A stretch of DNA of 64,000 nucleotides from JARRLC01 sp050290865 (GCA_050290865.1 JBNKIW010000001.1:1-64000); one strand, 5' to 3'; shown: positions 44,143-53,094, counted from the first letter of the stretch. Program-made: numbers and translations. Notes: generated by a model from the letters alone, not told the origin.

Positions 44143-44318
44143 GCGCTTTCCCTTTCCGATAACCGTCTCACAGGTATAATCCTACATGGAGGATGCGCCG
44201 AATGCGGCGCTTTGCCCTCCCGCGCCGTTGGCGTGACAGGCGGGGAAGCTGCAGCGGGAATATGAAAAGAAGACGGCGGCGGCCCTCTTTTCCCCCTTCT
44301 TCAGAAGATGGGGAACAC

Positions 44319-45092
44319 CTACTCGCGGCCGTCCTGGTCGTCGGGCACGCGGATCCAGCCGTTTCGTGTCAGGCGCTCCTGCGGCTTGAAGCGTGACTTA
44401 TAGGCCATCTTGCGTGCCCCCTCGATCCAGTAGCCGAGATACACATAGGGCAGCCCGAGCGACTTGGCGTAGGCGAGATGTTCGAGGATGATGTAGTTGC
44501 CGAGCCCGCGCTCCGCGCAATGCGGGTCGTAGAAGCTGTAGACCAGCGACAGGCCGTCGCTGAGCCGGTCGCAGAGCACCGCGGCCACCAGTGGCATCTC
44601 GGTCAGCACGGCGCTGGCGAAGATATGCGGCGTCGGCCGGCGCCGGTATTCGGTGATGAAGGTATCGACGGCGCTGTCCTCCACCATCATCGAATAATCG
44701 TAGACCGACATGTCGGCCATACCGCCGTCGGAATGGCGCGCCGAGATGTAGTCGCGGAAAAGCGCATATTGCTCGGAGGTCGCCACGGCGCTGACGCGGC
44801 TGGCCTGCAGGTCAGAATTACGCCGGAGCGTGCGCTTGTGCGTGCGGCCGATCGTGAAATCGGCAACGGAGAGGCGCACGGAGACGCACGCCTGACAGCC
44901 GTCGCAATAGGGCATGTAGGCAATGTTCTGGCTGCGGCGAAACCCGCCTTTTAGCAGATTATCCACCATCGCCGAGGATTTGTCCGGCGTGAGATGAGTG
45001 AATATCTTTCTTTCGAGACGTCCCGAAAGATACGGGCACGGCTGCGGAGCAGTCACATAGAACTCGGGGAAACGTCTATTTTGCTCCGTCAC
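44319..45092 (-). CDS. bpt: Aspartate/glutamate leucyltransferase
   Basis: Aminoacyl-tRNA-protein transferase of 257 aa that adds leucine to N-terminal Asp or Glu and so marks proteins for ClpAP decay. YCDGCQACVSVRL holds the cysteine cluster of the N-terminal ATE domain; YSFYDPHCAERGLGNYIILE and YLGYWIEGARKMAYK belong to the C-terminal domain. Length and order match bacterial Bpt rather than eukaryotic Ate1. It lies alone, upstream of nothing related. Confidence 0.93.
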   Translation of the reverse strand: MTEQNRRFPEFYVTAPQPCPYLSGRLERKIFTHLTPDKSSAMVDNLLKGGFRRSQNIAYMPYCDGCQACVSVRLSVADFTIGRTHKRTLRRNSDLQASRVSAVATSEQYALFRDYISARHSDGGMADMSVYDYSMMVEDSAVDTFITEYRRRPTPHIFASAVLTEMPLVAAVLCDRLSDGLSLVYSFYDPHCAERGLGNYIILEHLAYAKSLGLPYVYLGYWIEGARKMAYKSRFKPQERLTRNGWIRVPDDQDGRE

Positions 45093-45266
45093 GCTTGCCT
45101 CTCACTCGTCAACTCCCGAAACCAGTTTTACCCCGTGTTAATCCGGCAGTGTACGGGAGGGGCAGGCACAAAATCAAGATCGGAGCAGTGATCTATGTAA
45201 TTTTGTTGCATCTTTTGCACACTTGCCGCACTCACGGCACGCGTCCTGGGGGTCAAGGTTTCTACC
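45093..45266. other. Gap upstream of bpt
   Basis: About 170 relatively AT-rich bases between bpt and the 3' end of the threonine ammonia-lyase gene. It should hold the bpt promoter on the minus strand; no element stands out clearly. Confidence 0.35.
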
Positions 45267-46532
45267 TCATACACCCGTCGAGCCGTTCGTCACCGGCACG
45301 TCAATATGCGCCACGGCGAAGCCGCCCTTTTCCAGCGCCGCCACCACCGCACGGCCGTGACCGGCGTCCTTGACCTCGATGGTCAGGTCGAGCGTCGTCC
45401 CCTTGGCAGGGACATCGAGGAACATCCGGCGGTGCGACACCTCCAGAATATTGGCCCCGCACGTGCCAAGACAGGTGGCCACGCGACCGAGCGTGCCGGG
45501 CAGATCGTTAACCACGAGCCGCAGCGAGATCACCTTCTGCTCGCGCTCCAGATTGCGCACCAGAATGGACGCCAAGACCCGTACGTCGATATTGCCGCCG
45601 GAGAGCACGAGGCCCACCCTGCGGCCGCGGAAGCGTTCCGGCTGGCTGAGAAGCGCGGCGAGACCTGCCGCCCCTGCCCCCTCGGCCATGGTCTTCTGCA
45701 GCGTCATGAACGCCGCGACGGCGCGCTCGATCCGCGGCTCGGTGGCCAGAATGATGTCGGCGACGAGCCTGCGCACCACGGGCAGCGCAAGCGCGCCGGC
45801 CGTCTTCACCGCGATTCCCTCGGCCAGCGTCTGCCCGCCACAGGCGAGGGCCGTGCCTGCGACCGCCGCTTTCATCGAGGGATAGAGCGCCGTCTCGACA
45901 CCGAAAAGCTCGATATCCGGCTTGACCGCCTTCATGGCGACCGCGCAGCCTGAAATCAGCCCCCCGCCGCCGACGGGGAAGACGGCGCAGTCGATATCGG
46001 GCGCGTCCTCCAGCATTTCCAGCCCGAGCGTGCCCTGACCGGCGATCACCAGCGGATCGTCATAGGGATGAACGAAGGTGTAGCCGTGCTCGGCCCCCAG
46101 GGTGAGCGCCTTCTCGCGCGCCTCGGCCACCGTCTCCCCCACCAGCACGACCTCGGCGCCGAACGCCTCGGTGTTCGCCACTTTGACGAAGGGCGTGTGC
46201 TCCGGCATGACGATGAGCGCGGGGATGCCGAGGCGCTGGGCATGATAGGCGACCGACTGCGCGTGGTTCCCCGCCGACATGGCGATGATGCCGCGCTGAC
46301 GTTCTTCCGGCGGGAGCGACATGAGCTTGACCAGCGCTCCACGGTCCTTGAACGAGCCGGTGACCTGGAGGTTTTCGTATTTGACGAAGACCTCCGCGCC
46401 CGTGAGTTGCGACAGTTTCGGGGCGGGCAGCGTGGGCGTGCGCAACACCTGCCCGCGGATGGCACGCGCGGCTTCGAGGACGGCGCCATGATCGAGCGCG
46501 GCCAGATCTTCGGTGAGGGCTGTCGCTGTCAT
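45267..46532 (-). CDS. ilvA: Threonine ammonia-lyase with C-terminal ACT domain
   Basis: PLP enzyme of 421 aa that deaminates threonine to 2-oxobutyrate, the first step toward isoleucine. Lys62 in GSFKDRGA binds PLP; SAGNHAQSVAYHA and VFPVGGGGLISG line the cofactor pocket. The C-terminal 80 or so residues (SLRLVVNDLPGTLGRVATCL) form one ACT-like regulatory domain, so allosteric control is likely. I start at MTATALTEDL (46532). It may equally be called a TdcB-like long form. Single gene. Confidence 0.92.
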   Translation of the reverse strand: MTATALTEDLAALDHGAVLEAARAIRGQVLRTPTLPAPKLSQLTGAEVFVKYENLQVTGSFKDRGALVKLMSLPPEERQRGIIAMSAGNHAQSVAYHAQRLGIPALIVMPEHTPFVKVANTEAFGAEVVLVGETVAEAREKALTLGAEHGYTFVHPYDDPLVIAGQGTLGLEMLEDAPDIDCAVFPVGGGGLISGCAVAMKAVKPDIELFGVETALYPSMKAAVAGTALACGGQTLAEGIAVKTAGALALPVVRRLVADIILATEPRIERAVAAFMTLQKTMAEGAGAAGLAALLSQPERFRGRRVGLVLSGGNIDVRVLASILVRNLEREQKVISLRLVVNDLPGTLGRVATCLGTCGANILEVSHRRMFLDVPAKGTTLDLTIEVKDAGHGRAVVAALEKGGFAVAHIDVPVTNGSTGV

Positions 46533-46659
46533 TGCCGTTGGTTCCTTGGATGCCGGGGCGGGCTGGGCAGGCATGACCCGGTCGGCGCATTAAAGCATGG
46601 CTACGATTACCGGATTATCGCCGGTACCGAAATGACATTGCCGTGCGGTGGCGGCCGGC

Positions 46660-47394
46660 TCAGAGCCGCGTCACCTCGGCGGTCAGCACATAGCCGACGC
46701 CACGCACCGTCTTGATCAAACGGGGCTGTTCGGGGTCGGGCTCGATCTTTTTGCGCAGGCGGCCGACAAGCGTGTCGATGGTCCGGTCGTAGGGCGACCA
46801 TTCGTGCCCCTTGAGCAGGTCCATGATCGTGCTGCGTGACAAGACCCGGGCCGGGCGCCTCACGAACACGTCCAGCATATTGAATTCCGCAGTCGTGAGT
46901 TCGACCACCTCGCCCGCGGCGTCCGTCAGTTCGCGCGCCGCCAGGTCGAGCACCAGTCCGGCAAAGGCATAACGCTCGTGCCCGCCATCGACCGGAGGCG
47001 CCGCGGCCTGCGCCGGCGGCTGATAGCGCCGCAGCACCGCACGCACGCGCGCCAGCACCTCCCGCAGGTTGAACGGCTTGGAAATATAGTCGTCCGCGCC
47101 CAGTTCCAGCCCCACCACCCGGTCGATCTCGTCGGCCTTGGCGGAAATCATGATGATGGGCAAGTCGCGGCTGGCGCGGAGTTCGCGGGCGAGTGCAAGG
47201 CCGTCCTCCCCGCCGAGATTGAGGTCGAGCGTGATCAGATCGACCGGCATCGTCTCCAGAACGGCGCGCGTCCCCGCCCCGTCCCTCGCCGTGGCGACGG
47301 CGTAGCCTTCGTTCGCAAACAGATTGCCGAGGAGTGTGCAGATCTGTTCCTCGTCATCGACGATGAGAATGCGATGGGGGGCGCGTTCGGTCAT
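46660..47394 (-). CDS. OmpR-family response regulator
   Basis: Two-component response regulator of 244 aa. The receiver has Asp13, Asp14, the phosphoacceptor Asp57 (LITLDLNL) and ISAKAD with Lys in YISKPFN. The winged-helix domain ends DTLVGRLRKKIEPDPE and VRGVGYVL. No sensor kinase gene lies nearby, so it is an orphan here. It is divergent from the Crp/Fnr-type regulator, with a P2 palindrome between the two. Target genes are unknown. Confidence 0.93.
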   Translation of the reverse strand: MTERAPHRILIVDDEEQICTLLGNLFANEGYAVATARDGAGTRAVLETMPVDLITLDLNLGGEDGLALARELRASRDLPIIMISAKADEIDRVVGLELGADDYISKPFNLREVLARVRAVLRRYQPPAQAAAPPVDGGHERYAFAGLVLDLAARELTDAAGEVVELTTAEFNMLDVFVRRPARVLSRSTIMDLLKGHEWSPYDRTIDTLVGRLRKKIEPDPEQPRLIKTVRGVGYVLTAEVTRL

Positions 47395-47520
47395 GATATA
47401 TACGCCATTTTCCGGGACACCGAGCCCCGCTGGTACACCCGCGCGGAAATCCCAGCCCGTTTACTGAGAGCGCTTTTGGGATCTCCGCCGGATTTAAGGT
47501 GTAACAGCAAGTTATTGACT

Positions 47521-47598
47521 CTACTACAGCTTTTCCGAGGCAAGTTCGCTTGAGCGCGTGCGGCGAACGGGCTGCGAACGTGCCTCGGGCTGTACTGG
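47521..47598. repeat. P2 palindromic repeat, copy 3
   Basis: CTACTACAGC (47521-47530) faces GCTGTACTGG (47589-47598), and CCGAGGCAAGTTCGC (47535-47549) faces GCGAACGTGCCTCGG (47574-47588). It is 37 kb from copies 1 and 2 and preceded by the same TATTGACTCT-like linker. It sits in the divergent region of two regulator genes. Confidence 0.85.
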
Positions 47599-47697
47599 TT
47601 ACACATTTACACACATTGTCACATGGGCGGCAAAGCCCGGTTTCGCCAGTTCGGGATGCTCGGCCAAGGTTTCATACCCCGCCAATGGTCGTAAAGA

Positions 47698-48399
47698 ATG
47701 CATACAATTCTGGCGCGCCCCGCCGTCAAGACGAAACTTCCAATCTGGCTGAAGGGCGACGCACCCCTTCCGGTCAGCCTCGATGAAGAGCTGGCAGCGG
47801 GCGCGATCCGCCGGACGGCGGCCAAGGAGCACGTCTTCGTGCCCGGTGACCGGCGCACGCATCTTTACCGGGTGGAAGACGGGTTGGTCTGCCTCTACAA
47901 GGTGGCGCGCAACGGTCAACGGCAGATCATCCGCTTCTGCTTTCGCGGCGATCTTTTCGGGCTCGGCGCGGAAGGCGAACACACGCTCGGCGCCCAGACG
48001 CTGCAGCCTTCCCGGCTGCGCTGCACACCGCTCGCGGAACTCTCGCACAAGGCCGGGACATGCCCGCGCCTCGCGGGAGAACTCTACGCGGCCCTTTCGG
48101 ACGAACTGGCCCGGCTGCAGGAGCATCTGCTCATCGTCGGCCAGCGCAGCGCCCTCGAACGCGTCGCCAGTTTTCTAGTCGGCCTGTCGCGGCGCAATGC
48201 GCGCAACGGCGCTGATCCGGCAGTGCTGACCCTGTCCATGACACGCGAGGACATCGGTGATTTCCTTGGCCTGACGCTGGAGACCGTCAGCCGCACGCTC
48301 ACCAAGCTGCGTGTCGCCGGGGTCGCCGACTTCCACCATGGGTCGCAGATGACGCTCGTGGACATCGAGAAACTGGAACAACTTGCCGATGTTGCTTGA
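47698..48399 (+). CDS. Crp/Fnr-family transcriptional regulator
   Basis: Regulator of 233 aa. A cyclic-nucleotide-binding-like jelly roll (about 35-130: VFVPGDRRTHLYRVEDGLVC, IIRFCFRGDLFG) is followed by a dimer helix and the HTH (SMTREDIGDFLGLTLETVSR). The N-terminal cysteine cluster of Fnr is absent, so oxygen sensing by a 4Fe-4S centre is unlikely; it is nearer to FixK-like proteins. No good ribosome site precedes ATG 47698. The following gene overlaps its end. Cytochrome genes lie 1.3 kb downstream. Confidence 0.9.
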   Translation: MHTILARPAVKTKLPIWLKGDAPLPVSLDEELAAGAIRRTAAKEHVFVPGDRRTHLYRVEDGLVCLYKVARNGQRQIIRFCFRGDLFGLGAEGEHTLGAQTLQPSRLRCTPLAELSHKAGTCPRLAGELYAALSDELARLQEHLLIVGQRSALERVASFLVGLSRRNARNGADPAVLTLSMTREDIGDFLGLTLETVSRTLTKLRVAGVADFHHGSQMTLVDIEKLEQLADVA

Positions 48400-48982
48400 G
48401 AAGCCCGTGGCGCAGACTGGCGTGCCAGCCATCGTCGGCGCGCAATCGGATGAGAGCATGCTGACCACTCCCCCAAGCTCGCAGAGCTACTGGCTCGCGC
48501 TCGGCGTGTTCTACGAGCCGGGCCCACTCAGGAATGTCCTCGCCGAGCTTTCGGACGCCGGGTTCGGCGTGGAGCGTTTCTGCATCGTACGCAAGTCCCT
48601 GGCCGGACGGTGGACGGACGGGCATGCTCCTCTGCCGCGTCCCGATTTTGAGCGCCTTTTCTCCGATGTGCGGAACGTGGCGGGCCTTCACCACGACGGA
48701 ACCTACGCCTTGAGCACCGGAGCGCTCCTGGACGCCTTTCTCGCAACGGCCCACCGCGAAGCAGACGGCAGATTGCGCTGCCCGGCGTGGATGTCGCGGG
48801 CGCAATGCGCACAATTGATGGAACATCTCGGAGGCGGCGCGGCCGCCTTGATCGTGCGTTCGGAAAGCGCCCCCGAGCAGAACACCAGCAGCCGCACCCT
48901 CCTGCGCCATGCGCGGAACATCGTGTGGACGTACGATTTCTCGCGAAGCTTCGCGGCGCCCCCGGCGCAGGACGGCGCATAG
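48389..48982 (+). CDS. Hypothetical protein overlapping the crp-type gene
   Basis: Open frame of about 197 aa starting within the last codons of the Crp/Fnr gene (MLLEKPVAQ at 48389; an ATG 6 bases earlier is also in frame). I do not recognise it. A segment SYWLALGVFYEPGPLRNVLAEL followed by AGFGVERFCIV could be a ferredoxin-like alpha-beta module of the stress-protein 17M kind, with a second, looser one after it. Overlap with the regulator suggests coupling. Codon use looks like its neighbours. Confidence 0.55.
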   Translation: MLLEKPVAQTGVPAIVGAQSDESMLTTPPSSQSYWLALGVFYEPGPLRNVLAELSDAGFGVERFCIVRKSLAGRWTDGHAPLPRPDFERLFSDVRNVAGLHHDGTYALSTGALLDAFLATAHREADGRLRCPAWMSRAQCAQLMEHLGGGAAALIVRSESAPEQNTSSRTLLRHARNIVWTYDFSRSFAAPPAQDGA

Positions 48983-49139
48983 CATCCGGACGGCCCGACA
49001 CCGCGCGACGGTCCATTTTTCCCTTGCCCCGCGCGAGCCGCGCGCTCAAGACATATCGCCAGTGCCTCAAGCGTTCCAAAAACTGCGGGCAGATTAGGAC
49101 GCCAAGAGCGACGCTGCAGTCTTTTGCCCGGGGAGCCCG

Positions 49140-49517
49140 ATGGCGGACCTTCTCTCAGTGATCTGGACGATCGTCAGCTTCATCCTTGGCCTCGCCTGGG
49201 CCATCGTGTGGTTCATTCTCCGCGATCTTCTGTCGACGCTCGTGTGGATCGGCATTGCCGTCTGGATCGCGTTCGTTCTGCGCCACCGCAGCTTCGCGCA
49301 CGGCTCGATGGCCCTCCTGCGCTATGGCCGCCACGGCGCCCTTCTCGGCTGGCGGTGGCTGCGCGGCAAGCCGGGCGGGTTCGTGCCACCCGCGCCCGTC
49401 ACGGTGACCAAGGTCGTGAAAGAGTACCGTTCACGCATCCCCTTCGGCTATGTATCGGCATCGGAACAACTGAACGTGCTCCTCGTCATGCTCGCGATCA
49501 TCATGGCCAATATTTGA
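49140..49517 (+). CDS. Small membrane protein of unknown function
   Basis: Protein of 125 aa with two N-terminal helices (VIWTIVSFILGLAWAIVWFI and LVWIGIAVWIAFVL) and a hydrophobic C-terminal end (LNVLLVMLAIIMANI). In between lies a basic loop. GGGGAG precedes ATG 49140. I know no family for it. It stands about 190 bases before the cytochrome c-556-like gene, on the same strand. Confidence 0.65.
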   Translation: MADLLSVIWTIVSFILGLAWAIVWFILRDLLSTLVWIGIAVWIAFVLRHRSFAHGSMALLRYGRHGALLGWRWLRGKPGGFVPPAPVTVTKVVKEYRSRIPFGYVSASEQLNVLLVMLAIIMANI

Positions 49518-49710
49518 AAAATGCCCCGCGACCGCCCCAATGGTCTCAAGGAGCGATGCACCAGTCTTTTCCGACCATGCGGCCAGTCAAAAAGTCCTCA
49601 CATCAAGTTGAAGCGAAATCTGTCTGCACAGCCAGTAAGTTGCTTTGTGTTCACCAAGCGCGGCCAAATCCAGGAGTCGCAGTGATACGGAGTCCAAAAG
49701 GGGAGTTCTA

Positions 49711-50157
49711 ATGAAGCGCATTTCACTCGGTCTTGTCTTCGCGTGTGTTTTCGGCTCGGGTCTGGCTTTTGCCGCAGGTGATCCGATCAAGGAACGCAAG
49801 GACCTGATGAAGGGCAACGGCGATGCCATGAAGGCTGTCGGCGCCATGCTGAAGGGGGAGAAGCCCTACGACGCCAAGGCCGCGGCCGACGCGATGAAGA
49901 GCATCGGCGGCTCGGTGGACACATTCCTGACGCTGTTCCCGAAGGGCTCCGAGACCGGCGGCGACACCACGGCAAAGGCGGACATCTGGACGAACAAGAC
50001 CGATTTCGACTCCCTCGGCAAAGCCCTGAAGGAAGCTGCCGGCAAGGCTGAGAAAGCCGCCGCCGGAGGCATGGACAGCTTCAAGGTGGCGATCGGCGGC
50101 GTCGGCAAGAGCTGCAAAGGATGCCACGAGAAATACCGCGTCAAGAAGGAGAAGTGA
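49711..50157 (+). CDS. Cytochrome c-556/c'-type monoheme protein
   Basis: Periplasmic cytochrome of 148 aa. A signal peptide (MKRISLGLVFACVFGSGLAF, cleaved near AFA-AGD) is followed by a four-helix bundle with the heme site CKGCH at 135-139 close to the C-terminus, as in cytochromes c' and c-556. Met33 in RKDLMKGNG could be the sixth ligand. AAAAGGGGAG precedes ATG 49711. The diheme cytochrome gene follows after 11 bases, so both are likely one transcript. Confidence 0.9.
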   Translation: MKRISLGLVFACVFGSGLAFAAGDPIKERKDLMKGNGDAMKAVGAMLKGEKPYDAKAAADAMKSIGGSVDTFLTLFPKGSETGGDTTAKADIWTNKTDFDSLGKALKEAAGKAEKAAAGGMDSFKVAIGGVGKSCKGCHEKYRVKKEK

Positions 50158-50168
50158 GGTCTCCGCCG

Positions 50169-51074
50169 ATGCGCCCCGCCCCTCTCCTCGCCCTGCTCAT
50201 CGGTCTCTCTGGCAGCCTCTCGGCTGCCGCGCAGGCCGCGGGCAAGCTGGATGTGGAGAACGGGCGGACCATCTTCTACGCCGGCGGGTGCGCTTCGTGC
50301 CACGCGGCCCCGGCAACGCAGAAATGCGACGATCCGAAATACAGCGACGCGCTGAAACTCACCGGCGGCCGCTGCCTGAGAACGCCCTTCGGCACGTTCT
50401 ATGTGCCCAATATCACGCCGGACAGGGCCACGGGCATCGGCGGATGGAGCGGCGAAGACTTCATCAATGCCATGACCAAAGGCGTCTCGCCCACTGGCAA
50501 GCATTACTATCCGGCTTTCCCCTACACGTCCTATCAGCGCATGGCGCGCAAGGATCTTCTCGACCTGAAGGCTTTCCTCGACACGGTGCCGCCCGTGCAC
50601 TCGAAAGCGCCGGAGACCAGCCTCTCCTTCCCGTACAACATGCGTTTCGGCATGCGCTTCTGGAAGTGGCTCTACCTTGACGGCAAGACCTTCACGCCGG
50701 ATCCGTCGAAAAGCGCGCAGGTGAACCGCGGCGCCTACCTCGTCGAAGGCCCCGGACATTGTGGGCAATGTCATACACCGCGGTCCTGGACCGGCGCCAG
50801 GAAACAATCCATGAAGCTGGCAGGCGCTCCCAACCCGGATGGCGAGGGTATCATCCCGAACATCACGCCGCACAAGACCGGCATCGGATCGTGGAGCGAG
50901 AAGGACATCGTCTACGCGCTCGAGACCGGCTTCATGCCTGATGGCGATGTGATGGGCGGATCGATGACCGCGGTGCAGGAAAATATGGCTAAACTCACTG
51001 CTGAAGACCGGCAGGCTATCGCCGCCTATCTCAAGTCGATCCCGCCGCTGGACAACAGGACGGCGAAGAAATAA
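50169..51074 (+). CDS. Diheme cytochrome c
   Basis: Periplasmic protein of 301 aa with a signal peptide (PLLALLIGLSGSLSAAAQA, cleaved before AGKLD). It has two class I heme sites, CASCH (41-45) and CGQCH (198-202). Both halves contain FYVPNITPD or IIPNITPHKTGIG and WSGEDFINAM or WSEKDIVYAL, so the protein is an internal duplication, like the electron-carrying subunits of membrane-bound alcohol or gluconate dehydrogenases. No dehydrogenase gene is nearby. It follows the c-556-type gene directly. Confidence 0.9.
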   Translation: MRPAPLLALLIGLSGSLSAAAQAAGKLDVENGRTIFYAGGCASCHAAPATQKCDDPKYSDALKLTGGRCLRTPFGTFYVPNITPDRATGIGGWSGEDFINAMTKGVSPTGKHYYPAFPYTSYQRMARKDLLDLKAFLDTVPPVHSKAPETSLSFPYNMRFGMRFWKWLYLDGKTFTPDPSKSAQVNRGAYLVEGPGHCGQCHTPRSWTGARKQSMKLAGAPNPDGEGIIPNITPHKTGIGSWSEKDIVYALETGFMPDGDVMGGSMTAVQENMAKLTAEDRQAIAAYLKSIPPLDNRTAKK

Positions 51075-51407
51075 CCCCGTACAGCGAAGATTAGCGTTCT
51101 CCTTTGCGGCCGGAGGTTCGCGATATTCCCTCGCAACCTCTCTCTGGCCAACGCCACACGGTCATGGATTTCACTTAAATAACATAGGCCTATGTTTGTT
51201 ATCGGTAATATCAAATATATATCCATAATACGCAATATCATGAATTCAAACAAACTGGTTTACACGCCGCACGAACATCATATATATTTCAATTTTTACT
51301 TTCCAAGGACACAAAAACTAAGAACTCGTTGTACGTGTTGAGGACGCGCCTTCGCCCGGCAGCCCCGCCGGTCGCCATCGCTACACATGCCGCGCGAAAG
51401 GAGATGC
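51075..51407. other. AT-rich intergenic island
   Basis: No gene is seen in these 330 bases. From about 51165 to 51330 the DNA is far more AT-rich than its surroundings, with runs such as TATATATATTTC and AATATCAAATATATATCC. A 16-bp perfect palindrome lies at 51181-51196. The stretch may be a promoter with UP-like elements or foreign DNA. Confidence 0.6.
51181..51196. promoter_or_regulatory. Perfect 16-bp palindrome
   Basis: AACATAGGCCTATGTT equals its own reverse complement. It stands at the left edge of the AT-rich island, about 110 bases after the diheme cytochrome stop. It could be an operator; no binder is known. Confidence 0.5.
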
Positions 51408-51644
51408 ATGGCCGAAGTCATGCTGGACGCGAGAGGTTTGAGCTGCCCGCTGCCCATCCTCAAGGCGCGCAAAGCCCTGCGCGAAATGCAGGCCGGTCAG
51501 ACGCTCGAAGTGCTCTCCAACGACCCCAGCGCGCCGGAGAATTTCCGGGACTTCTGCGCGATGGCGGAGCACGAGTTGCTCGAGTGCACCAATATCGAAG
51601 GCAACGTCTTCCGCTTCGTGATCAAACACGGCGGCGGCGAATAG
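51408..51644 (+). CDS. TusA/SirA-family sulfur-carrier protein
   Basis: Protein of 78 aa of the TusA (SirA) family with the hallmark LDARGLSCPLPILKARKAL; Cys13 of CPLP carries sulfur as a persulfide in tRNA thiolation or related sulfur relay. GAAAGGAG precedes MAEVMLD (51408). The rest, TLEVLSNDPSAPENF and FRDFC, completes the two-layer fold. It has no tus partner here. Whether it serves tRNA, molybdenum cofactor or another pathway cannot be told. Confidence 0.92.
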   Translation: MAEVMLDARGLSCPLPILKARKALREMQAGQTLEVLSNDPSAPENFRDFCAMAEHELLECTNIEGNVFRFVIKHGGGE

Positions 51645-51921
51645 AAATCCAGCCTCCTGGACCAGCAGGCCCGCAACCTTCTCCCTCACCTCTAATACTT
51701 TCGTAAGCACTGACCAAAGCGAGGCAAAAACCGGTCTTGACAAGGGGGCCGCTCCGTCCATATCCGTTGCCCGGATTGCGCAGGCCATCGGCGGGAACCA
51801 CGGCGGCTGTATGAAAAAACGCTTTACAATCCCGCCATATGGACTTATGCGCCTTCCTCGCTGCGTCGGCGTTCTCGCCCGTTCAGCATAGGGTCAACAG
51901 CTATGTAGGGGGACCTATGGG
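51645..51921. other. Leader region of the ornithine decarboxylase gene
   Basis: About 275 bases. A TTTACA at 51826 and, after 17 bases, a weak -10 (TATGCG) could be the promoter. The last 35 bases hold alternative hairpins around the ribosome site, listed separately. The alphaproteobacterial speF RNA motif is known upstream of ornithine decarboxylase genes, but I could not match its consensus by eye. Confidence 0.35.
51887..51919 (+). promoter_or_regulatory. Alternative hairpins over the decarboxylase ribosome site
   Basis: CATAG at 51887 can pair with CTATG at 51901-51905 or, one base longer (CATAGG/CCTATG), with 51914-51919. The second form places the ribosome site AGGGGGA (51907-51913) in the loop and ends 2 bases before ATG 51922. 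The two pairings exclude each other, which is the layout of a translational switch. Confidence 0.45.
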
Positions 51922-53094
51922 ATGGACATATACCGCTGCGCGGCAGACCTCGTGCGTCTGCATTCTCCGGAGCGCCCGGTATTAACCCTTCGGCCACACG
52001 CGGCGGACAGGGCCGCGCGCTGGTTTCTTCAAAATTTCCCTGGCAGGACATTATTCGCGGTGAAAGCGAACAATTCGCCGCGGATCGTGGCTGCGTTATT
52101 CGACGCGGGCCTGCGTGATTTCGATGTCGCCTCGATCCCTGAGATCGAGCAGATCGGCGCGCTTTCCGGCGTGCAAATGCACGTCATGCATCCGGTCAAG
52201 TCGCGAGAACTGATCCGGAAAGCGTATTTCGACTACGGCATCCGCACCTTCGCGCTCGACTGCGAGGCCGAACTGGAGAAGATCCTCGCCGAGACCGGCA
52301 ACGCGGATGATCTTACGCTCATGGTGCGTATGGCCTGCCAGAGCACCTACAGCGAAGTTCCGTTGGAGGACAAATTTGGCATTTCCTGGCGGGAGGCGCC
52401 CGAGCTTTTGCGCAAAGCGCGCCAGCATTCCGAACGCCTCGGCCTGACCTTCCATGTCGGTTCGCAGGCCATGTCGCCGAAGGCCTATGGCCACGCGCTG
52501 CGCACGGTTTCGCACCACATCGTCAGCGCAGGCGTATTCGCCGACGTGATCGACGTGGGCGGCGGTTTCCCCTCGGTGTATCCCGGCCTGGAACCGCCCA
52601 TGCTGGGCAGCTACATGGACGAGATCAGCGACGCTTTCGAGCACCTGACGGTTGGCGAGCGCTGTGAACTGTGGGCCGAACCGGGGCGGGCGCTGGTCGC
52701 GGAGTCGGAGTCGATCGTCGTGCGCGTCGAGGCGCGCAAGGGCGAGACGCTCTACATAAACGATGGAGCATTCGGCGCTCTGTTCGACGCGGCACATCTG
52801 AAATTCGTCTATCCCGCGCGCAAGCTCGGCGTGGAAGACGGCCCCCCGGAGCTGACGCCTTTCGCGTTCTACGGCCCGACCTGCGACAGCATCGATTACA
52901 TGCCCGGGCCGTTCCATCTGCCGGAGGACACCGACGAGGGCGACTACCTGGAAATCGGCAATATCGGTGCATACGGCCGGGTGATGGCGGGCGGGTTCAA
53001 CGGTTTCGGGAGCTATGAACAGGCGATCGTTACCGACGAACCGATGATGAGCATGTATGTAGCGGACACCGAACGCGCCGCAGCCAATCAATAG
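51922..53094 (+). CDS. Ornithine (or lysine/ornithine) decarboxylase, fold type III
   Basis: PLP-dependent decarboxylase of 390 aa, eukaryotic/alphaproteobacterial type, producing putrescine. Lys48 in FAVKANNSP binds PLP; HVGSQ, DVGGGFPSVYPG and AEPGRALVAES hold the phosphate and ring. GPTCDSIDYM supplies the catalytic Cys of the partner subunit. AGGGGGA precedes ATG 51922, within a possible hairpin switch. An agmatinase/arginase-family gene follows, so the region is a small polyamine cluster. Lysine use cannot be excluded. Confidence 0.92.
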   Translation: MDIYRCAADLVRLHSPERPVLTLRPHAADRAARWFLQNFPGRTLFAVKANNSPRIVAALFDAGLRDFDVASIPEIEQIGALSGVQMHVMHPVKSRELIRKAYFDYGIRTFALDCEAELEKILAETGNADDLTLMVRMACQSTYSEVPLEDKFGISWREAPELLRKARQHSERLGLTFHVGSQAMSPKAYGHALRTVSHHIVSAGVFADVIDVGGGFPSVYPGLEPPMLGSYMDEISDAFEHLTVGERCELWAEPGRALVAESESIVVRVEARKGETLYINDGAFGALFDAAHLKFVYPARKLGVEDGPPELTPFAFYGPTCDSIDYMPGPFHLPEDTDEGDYLEIGNIGAYGRVMAGGFNGFGSYEQAIVTDEPMMSMYVADTERAAANQ

